Below the pieces are notes generated by a model. That model had not been told where the DNA came from and made no database searches. It saw nothing but the letters and a program-made list of their open reading frames with translations. Of a stretch of DNA of 64,000 nt, positions 58,996 through 64,000 are shown one piece after another (positions within the stretch are counted from its first letter, which is position 1; each line of letters starts with the position of its first letter). This stretch comes from Roseibium alexandrii DFL-11 (GTDB lineage Bacteria; Pseudomonadota; Alphaproteobacteria; Rhizobiales; Stappiaceae). The DNA lies in assembly GCF_000158095.2 (NCBI RefSeq), contig NZ_CM011002.1, forward strand, positions 3,071,203 to 3,135,202, in the 5' to 3' direction. A program made the position numbers and the translations under genes.

Positions 58996-60597
58996 CTATT
59001 GGGCAAACCCGCCTTCGGAGCTGGTCTGTGCTTGCACCTCGCTCTCATTGCTGACAGCAGTGCCCCGTGGCGGGAAGGCCTGGAACGTTGCCAGATGCCG
59101 TTGCACGAGCTTCGCCGCCGGACCAAAGGCCCACATCTTGTTACCCATCCAGCGGGTGTACAATCCGCTCTCCTCCGCCGCCTTTTCATAAGGATCCCGG
59201 CGGAGATTGAAGAGCAGCGGCGCATTCAACTCTTCTTTCGGTCCGGCCCAGCCATGCTTCTGGATCACGAAATGCGCCTTCCAGTCCCGGTACCGGACAG
59301 CCTGAAGGTCGGTGCCCTCATAATAGATGATTTCATCCCGGCTGCTGTCGCCCGTTCCAAGGAGGTAGGGAAGCTGGTTGTAGCCATCCAGATGAACGGT
59401 ATAGCCGTCATACCCTTCAAGCAGCTGCTCGGAAAGATTGTCAGGACCACCGGCCGCGGCAACCAGGGTTGGCATCCAGTCAAGACCGCTGAAGATCCCG
59501 TTGAGCACCTGCCCCTCGGCGATCTTGCCGGGCCAGCGAATGATCGCCGGCACCCGGAACCCGCCTTCCCAGGTTGTTCCCTTTTCGCCATGAAACGGCG
59601 TGGTGCCGCCATCGGGCCATGTCATGGTTTCCGGACCATTGTCGGAGGTGAACATCACGATGGTGTTGTCGGCAATCCCAAGCTCGTCGAGGCGTGACAG
59701 TACCTTACCAACATTGTTATCAAGTTCCTTCATCACGACGTCTTGCAGTCCGCGGCCGTCCCCCAGCATGGCCTCGTATTCCGGGCTGAGATGCGTCCAG
59801 ACATGGGCACGGGCCGGTGCCATCCAGATAAAAAACGGGGTCTGCCTTTCAACGGCCCGATCCATAAAGTCGATCGTGTGCGCGGTGACCTCATCGTCAA
59901 GTGTTTTCTGGCGCTCGGGAGGGGCTGGTCCGTCGTCGACAATGCGCTGTTTGCCAACTTTGCCCCAGCGGGGATCCACCGTCTCGTCTTCGGTCTCTGT
60001 TGCGAAGGAATGAATGATATTTCGCGGACCGAATTGTGCCGCGAATTCGGGATCCTTCGGCCAGTCTGGATCGGAGGTATACTCCATGGCATTGAGATGA
60101 TAGAGCCACCCCCAATATTCATCGAAACCCTTGGCTGTCGGCAGATATTTGTTCAGGTCGCCAAGATGGTTTTTGCCAAACTGACCAGTTGTATAACCGA
60201 GAGATTTCAACACGTTGGCAAGTGTTGGATCGTCCTCATTTAGACCGACCGGGTCACCGGGAAGTCCCACTGTGTGCATTCCGGTGCGCACCGGAAACTG
60301 ACCGGTGATGAAGGCCGACCGGCCGGCCGTACAGCTCGGCTCCGCATAATAGTCCGTCAGGCGGGCACCTTGCGCGGCGAGCCTGTCAAGGTTTGGGGTT
60401 TCAATGCTCTTGATGCCGCCGTGATAGCTGCTCAGGCTTGCCCAGCCGACGTCGTCCGCCATAATGACCAGAATGTTCGGCTTGTCTGTTTGGGAAAGCG
60501 CCGGCGCAGCGCCCACAACGGCACAGGCCGCCGCGGCGAACACGGCAGACACCTGCGATCGAAGTCTGCCGGTGAACGGCCATTTATCTCGTTTCAT
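58996..60597 (-). CDS. Secreted type I sulfatase (arylsulfatase family)
   Basis: 533 residues. Signal peptide (basic MKRDKWPFTGRLRSQ, hydrophobic core, ending near PALSQ). The sulfatase start KPNILVIMADDVGW carries two metal-binding aspartates. The formylglycine site is C89-T-A-G-R (PSCTAGRSAF), the cysteine type that needs a formylglycine-generating enzyme or an anaerobic maturase. Later ligands lie in MFTSDNGPETMTW. The start at 60597 has GGAGG seven bases upstream. Likely acts in the periplasm on a sulfate ester, perhaps algal polysaccharide or an aryl sulfate; substrate not readable. No maturase gene is visible in the window. Confidence 0.9.
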   Translation of the reverse strand: MKRDKWPFTGRLRSQVSAVFAAAACAVVGAAPALSQTDKPNILVIMADDVGWASLSSYHGGIKSIETPNLDRLAAQGARLTDYYAEPSCTAGRSAFITGQFPVRTGMHTVGLPGDPVGLNEDDPTLANVLKSLGYTTGQFGKNHLGDLNKYLPTAKGFDEYWGWLYHLNAMEYTSDPDWPKDPEFAAQFGPRNIIHSFATETEDETVDPRWGKVGKQRIVDDGPAPPERQKTLDDEVTAHTIDFMDRAVERQTPFFIWMAPARAHVWTHLSPEYEAMLGDGRGLQDVVMKELDNNVGKVLSRLDELGIADNTIVMFTSDNGPETMTWPDGGTTPFHGEKGTTWEGGFRVPAIIRWPGKIAEGQVLNGIFSGLDWMPTLVAAAGGPDNLSEQLLEGYDGYTVHLDGYNQLPYLLGTGDSSRDEIIYYEGTDLQAVRYRDWKAHFVIQKHGWAGPKEELNAPLLFNLRRDPYEKAAEESGLYTRWMGNKMWAFGPAAKLVQRHLATFQAFPPRGTAVSNESEVQAQTSSEGGFAQ

Positions 60598-61150
60598 GAA
60601 AATCCTCCGTAATCCAGAAATACGAGGCCAGGCCCCACTCGGCCCAGCCAATCCCGGCACAGCGTCAGGCAAGCCGCGTGCCAGCCCGGATGGAGCAAGC
60701 GCCCGGACAGCCGCAGCACAGCCCACGCTGGTCTATCCCGGCAGGATTCGCAATCCCGCAACCTGACTTAGCGTCACTTTTTTCAAGTTTCGAAAACCGG
60801 GATTTCGATTTTGCAAACACCCTCGGCAGCGTCCCTTTGCAAAATGCACCGGGGGTCCGCGCGTCTTGCGCCGTGCCAAGCTCAATGACCTGTCGCCGCG
60901 AGCCTGCTTTCAATTCCGAAACCGGTCCGGAAACAATGGGTTCCGTAAGTCATCTTTCAAGCTTCTGAGGAAGACTGGCGGTGGTTTGCAAGACAAGGGC
61001 AGCATCTGGCGTGCGTCTTGCGATCCGTTCGACACCACGGTCGTCACGGCCTTGCCCGTTGGCCTGTCCGATCCTGGCACGTGAACGGCCTGGCAGCTCA
61101 CACCGCCCGACGACATTGGATGACAGAGAGAATTGGGAAAGCAGAGTGCA
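60598..61150. other. Long divergent intergenic region between sulfatase and DUF4345 genes
   Basis: 553 bases with no supported gene. It holds two copies of the 8-bp palindrome TTTGCAAA (60810-60817 and 60836-60843), 26-27 bp apart, within a 9-bp inverted repeat TTTTGCAAA/TTTGCAAAA (60809-60817 and 60836-60844). These may be operator sites for the sulfatase gene. No clear promoter was identified. Confidence 0.5.
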
Positions 61151-61567
61151 ATGACCCCTGATACGAAACAGCGGCTGTTCCTGGGGATCGCGGCAGCAGG
61201 CCTCACCCCGATTGCCTTATCCTATGGTCTCCTGCCAGGCCTGACGTTGCCGTGGCTTTTTGGCGTGGACGCGGCCGGGATCAACACCCGGCACATCTTT
61301 CGCGCCGTCATGGGCTTGTATCTGGCGCTGGCAGTCTTCTGGTGTCTCGGGGCCCTTCGGCCCAACCTGCGGCTGCCGGCGCTCTGGAGCCTTGTGATCT
61401 TCATGCTGGGGCTGGCGCTTGGCCGGGCCCTCAGCCTCACCATGGATGGCATGCCGCATCCATTGTTGACCGTCTATATGCTCCTCGAGGTCGGGTTTGC
61501 CGCGATAGGCGCCCTGCTGATCCGCCAAAGCCGGTCTCCGCCCGGATCCTTCCGGCTTGACCACTAA
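61151..61567 (+). CDS. DUF4345 membrane protein
   Basis: 138 residues with four hydrophobic segments (LFLGIAAAGLTPIALSYGLL; MGLYLALAVFWCLGALRP; LWSLVIFMLGLALGRALSLT; LLTVYMLLEVGFAAIGALLI). The pattern NTRHIFRAVMGLYLALAVFW, followed by LGRALSLTMDG, identifies the DUF4345 family. Function unknown. The start at 61151 (MTPDTKQRLF) is chosen over a TTG at 61133. It lies between the sulfatase and the intact mscS-type gene. Confidence 0.8.
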   Translation: MTPDTKQRLFLGIAAAGLTPIALSYGLLPGLTLPWLFGVDAAGINTRHIFRAVMGLYLALAVFWCLGALRPNLRLPALWSLVIFMLGLALGRALSLTMDGMPHPLLTVYMLLEVGFAAIGALLIRQSRSPPGSFRLDH

Positions 61568-61753
61568 ACAAGGTGCAAAACCTATGTTCAGACGACAAAG
61601 GCAACAGGAAAACGAGAGACTGCACCAACACTTCTCTGGTTCTTTCTGTCGCAACAAGTCAATAATACCGCTGCGTAAATTTTTTGGCAGGCTTTTGCCT
61701 ATAGTGAGAATAACGCAGATATCCTCCAGTTCCACTTCCTGAGCGGGGCACCC

Positions 61754-63997
61754 ATGAAAAATGTTTCGGTAATAAAGAATCCCATCGCCTATTTCCTCAT
61801 CGCACTCATTGCCATCCCACTTTTCATAACTCCCTCAAACGCCCAGGAAACGGCAACAGCGCTTCCACCAGCTCTCCAGGAAGAGTCGATGGAAAAGCTC
61901 GCTTCGGATCTCGACCCGGATCAAGTCAATGCCCTGGCTGACCTTGTCACGTTGCTGCAAGAAGGCGCAGACGCCAAGAACGCCAGCAATGGCGCAGCTA
62001 CAGACGGACGCAGCTTTATCGAGCAATTGCAGTCCGCAGTTGGCGCCTTCGGGGCCATGATCGCCGGCCATTTCCAAAACTTGCCTGCACTTGTTACAGG
62101 GATTGTGTCGGGAATCGCCGCCTTGTTCGCGGGCTCGGTCGCCGGACCGGTCCACATCCTCCTAGGCTCGATCGCTCTGCTCTTGGTCACGGGTTATGCT
62201 GCCGAGTTTCTTTTCAACCGATTGGTCATAAAGAAACGAGAGCAGATACAGTCGCAGCAACCGGAGTCTCTCTTCCAGACCGTCAAGACTGTCTCGATCC
62301 GTGCCGGACTGGATCTTGGCGGACTGATCATATTTGCGATTGTTGTCATGATTGTCGGCCGGTTGGCGATCTTCGACCCTATGACCCGGTCCTTTGCGTT
62401 CCAGGCAGTGTTTTGGATTGTCCTGCTGCCGAGGGTCATTGCGGCGTTGCTGCGATTTGCGCTTGCGCCCCAGCGCAGCGAACTGCGTTTGGTAAGCGCA
62501 AATGACACCACCGCAAAGTCGCTCTACCGCAGCTTCACGTCACTGTTCGCTTTTGTCGGTGTTTCGTTCTTCGTGCGCGACGTGATGCTGGCGACCGGGG
62601 CAGATGTTGGCGAGACCTATCGTTTCTTTATCGGTTTCGGTGTGAACGCCTGGCTGGTCGCTGTTCTCTGGAAATCGCGGCATGGCCTCACAAACATCAT
62701 TCTGGGCGACGATGACGAACCGACCAGCGGCCTGGAACGCATGGCGCGGTTCTGGCCCTATTTCTCGATGGTGTTCATCGTCTTCAACTGGTTGCTTGTC
62801 CAGATCACATCCAGCATGGGCATCGATGCATTGACTGCGGGCCGGTCGCTCGGCGTCATTGCTCTGGTGGTCTTTGCCCCGTTCCTCGACACGATGGTTC
62901 GCGGGATCGTGTCCCACATTGTTCCGCCAATGCAGGGCGAAGGTCCGGTTGCCGAGGCCGCACACATGCAAACCCGGCAAAGCTATGTCCGGATTGCCCG
63001 TGTCGCATTGCTGGCATTTCTCATCCTTACCGTAGGCCGTATCTATGGCCTCAACCTGTTGGCCCTTGGCGGTGATGGGGGATCTGACGTTGCCCGCAAC
63101 AGCGTTATCTTCCTTCTGATATTGGCCGCGGGGTATTTGGCGTGGGAAATCACCAATCTCTGGGTCAGCCGCCAACTGGCGAAAGACTCGCCGCCACAAG
63201 CCGCCCAGGACGAGGAATCCGAAATGGGCGGTGCCGGCAAGTCCCGCCTGGCGACAATTCTGCCGCTTGTCCGGGTCGTTCTGCAGGTCACCATTGTCAC
63301 CCTCACCGTCCTGCTTGGATTGAGTCAGCTTGGAGTCAACATCACCCCGCTGCTTGCTGGTGCCGGTGTTGTCGGTCTGGCGGTCGGATTTGGAGCACAA
63401 ACGCTTGTGAGCGATGTTGTCGCGGGCATTTTCTTCCTGATGGACGACGCATTCCGCATGGGTGAATTCATCAACACTGGCGGTGCGCAAGGCACGATTG
63501 AAAAGATCTCGATCCGGTCGATGCAGCTGCGCGGCACGAAGGGAGCTGTGCATGTCGTGCCTTATGGTCAGATTTCAAATCTCACCAATCTGTCGCGCGA
63601 CTGGGTCATCATGAAACTGAAATTCACCATCCCGTTCGACACCGATCAGGAGAAGGTCCGCAAGATCTTCAAGAAAATCGGCCAAGAGATCATGGAGATG
63701 GAGGAATACAAGGACGACATGCTTGCGCCATTCAAAGGCCAGGGCGTCGCAGATGTCGACGATGTCGGTATTGTCGTCCGGGGCAAGTTCACCACCAAAC
63801 CTGGCAAACAGTTCGGTGTCCGCCGGGAAATCTACAAGCGTGTCCAAAAGGCGTTTGAAGAAAACGGGATCCAGTTTGCCCGCAAGGAGGTCCGGGTGCA
63901 GCTGCCGGAAAACACAAAACTCGATGATAGCGAAAAGGAAGCCATTGCCGCGGCAGCGGCAGAAGCTGCAGCCCCTAAACCAGCTCCTCGGACTTAG
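61754..63997 (+). CDS. Large MscS-family mechanosensitive channel
   Basis: 747 residues. Signal-like N-terminus (YFLIALIAIPLFITPSNA), a periplasmic helical part with a SMEKLASDLDPDQVNALADL segment, then many membrane helices. The C-terminal MscS core has the pore helix TPLLAGAGVVGLAVGFGAQT and VSDVVAGIFFLMDDAFRMGE, followed by the beta domain (TIEKISIRSMQLRGTKGAVH) and an acidic/alanine-rich tail. The size and domain order resemble YbiO-type members rather than small MscS. Complete; it ends three bases before the window edge. Its 5' region is partly duplicated at 58385-58535. Confidence 0.9.
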   Translation: MKNVSVIKNPIAYFLIALIAIPLFITPSNAQETATALPPALQEESMEKLASDLDPDQVNALADLVTLLQEGADAKNASNGAATDGRSFIEQLQSAVGAFGAMIAGHFQNLPALVTGIVSGIAALFAGSVAGPVHILLGSIALLLVTGYAAEFLFNRLVIKKREQIQSQQPESLFQTVKTVSIRAGLDLGGLIIFAIVVMIVGRLAIFDPMTRSFAFQAVFWIVLLPRVIAALLRFALAPQRSELRLVSANDTTAKSLYRSFTSLFAFVGVSFFVRDVMLATGADVGETYRFFIGFGVNAWLVAVLWKSRHGLTNIILGDDDEPTSGLERMARFWPYFSMVFIVFNWLLVQITSSMGIDALTAGRSLGVIALVVFAPFLDTMVRGIVSHIVPPMQGEGPVAEAAHMQTRQSYVRIARVALLAFLILTVGRIYGLNLLALGGDGGSDVARNSVIFLLILAAGYLAWEITNLWVSRQLAKDSPPQAAQDEESEMGGAGKSRLATILPLVRVVLQVTIVTLTVLLGLSQLGVNITPLLAGAGVVGLAVGFGAQTLVSDVVAGIFFLMDDAFRMGEFINTGGAQGTIEKISIRSMQLRGTKGAVHVVPYGQISNLTNLSRDWVIMKLKFTIPFDTDQEKVRKIFKKIGQEIMEMEEYKDDMLAPFKGQGVADVDDVGIVVRGKFTTKPGKQFGVRREIYKRVQKAFEENGIQFARKEVRVQLPENTKLDDSEKEAIAAAAAEAAAPKPAPRT

Positions 63998-64000
63998 TTT

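Noticed and set aside
62540..63553. 337-codon open frame antisense to the MscS-family gene
   Set aside because: Shadow of a real membrane protein gene with canonical pore motifs.
1..64000. CRISPR array, insertion sequence or prophage
   Set aside because: No regularly spaced repeats, transposase, integrase or phage structural genes were seen on either strand.

Overview
The window looks like a chromosomal segment of a marine alphaproteobacterium, probably order Hyphomicrobiales and family Stappiaceae (Roseibium/Labrenzia-like). This is an inference from gene content and order: the NasS/NasT nitrate system, the enuR/eut/doe ectoine cluster, a fused MrpAB, the rpmH-rnpA-yidC-engB-argB housekeeping run, and a moderately high GC content. 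No insertion sequence, prophage or CRISPR array was seen.

Layout. (1) 1-9691, minus strand: assimilatory nitrate block nasT-nasS, then a regulated leader, then nrtA-nrtB-nrtCD-nirB-nirD-nasA (nasA runs off the left edge). The leader reads as a complete switch: a sigma-54 type promoter, two small hairpins of which one has the A1/G4 hexaloop expected of an ANTAR target, and a Rho-independent terminator. (2) 9893-10996: mtnA. (3) 11041-20319: ectoine catabolism, with enuR-eutB-eutC-doeA-doeB on minus and an AsnC-type regulator-doeC-doeD on plus. No ectoine transporter of either known type and no eutA lie beside it. (4) 20389-28750: a module of unknown substrate, consisting of a branched-chain-amino-acid-type ABC transporter, an aldo/keto reductase lacking the tetrad histidine and a TIGR04076-type protein, divergent from a GntR regulator and an aldo/keto reductase fused to a Rid-type domain. 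(5) 28800-32620: two cobalamin riboswitches. The first precedes two tiny translationally coupled ORFs and a TroA/ZnuA-family metal ABC transporter. The second precedes only small ORFs. (6) 32671-42672: an Mrp Na+/H+ antiporter operon (AB fusion, C, D, E, F, and a G subunit with a long USP-like extension), followed by a histidine kinase and a sigma-54 activator. Upstream of the operon are a consensus sigma-54 promoter and two 18-bp dyads at about -120 and -87. (7) 42843-47082: tRNA-Arg, an orphan kinase, a flavin disulfide reductase and a TVP38-family membrane protein. (8) 47184-57836: rpmH, rnpA, yidC, an acetyltransferase, engB, argB, a HAD nucleotidase, a lysR/eamA pair sharing a 17-bp operator, dapD, a membrane protein and dapE. 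(9) 57873-63997: DUF805, a decayed copy of the start of the mscS-type gene, a sulfatase, a DUF4345 protein, and the intact mscS-type channel.

The most interesting candidate system is the Mrp locus. A membrane antiporter whose G subunit carries a cytosolic USP-like domain appears to sit under sigma-54 control, with the likely kinase/activator pair encoded immediately downstream. The second is a TroA-like metal transporter under a cobalamin riboswitch, which suggests a cobalt importer. These assignments combine sequence patterns seen directly with family knowledge; no database search or alignment program was run.
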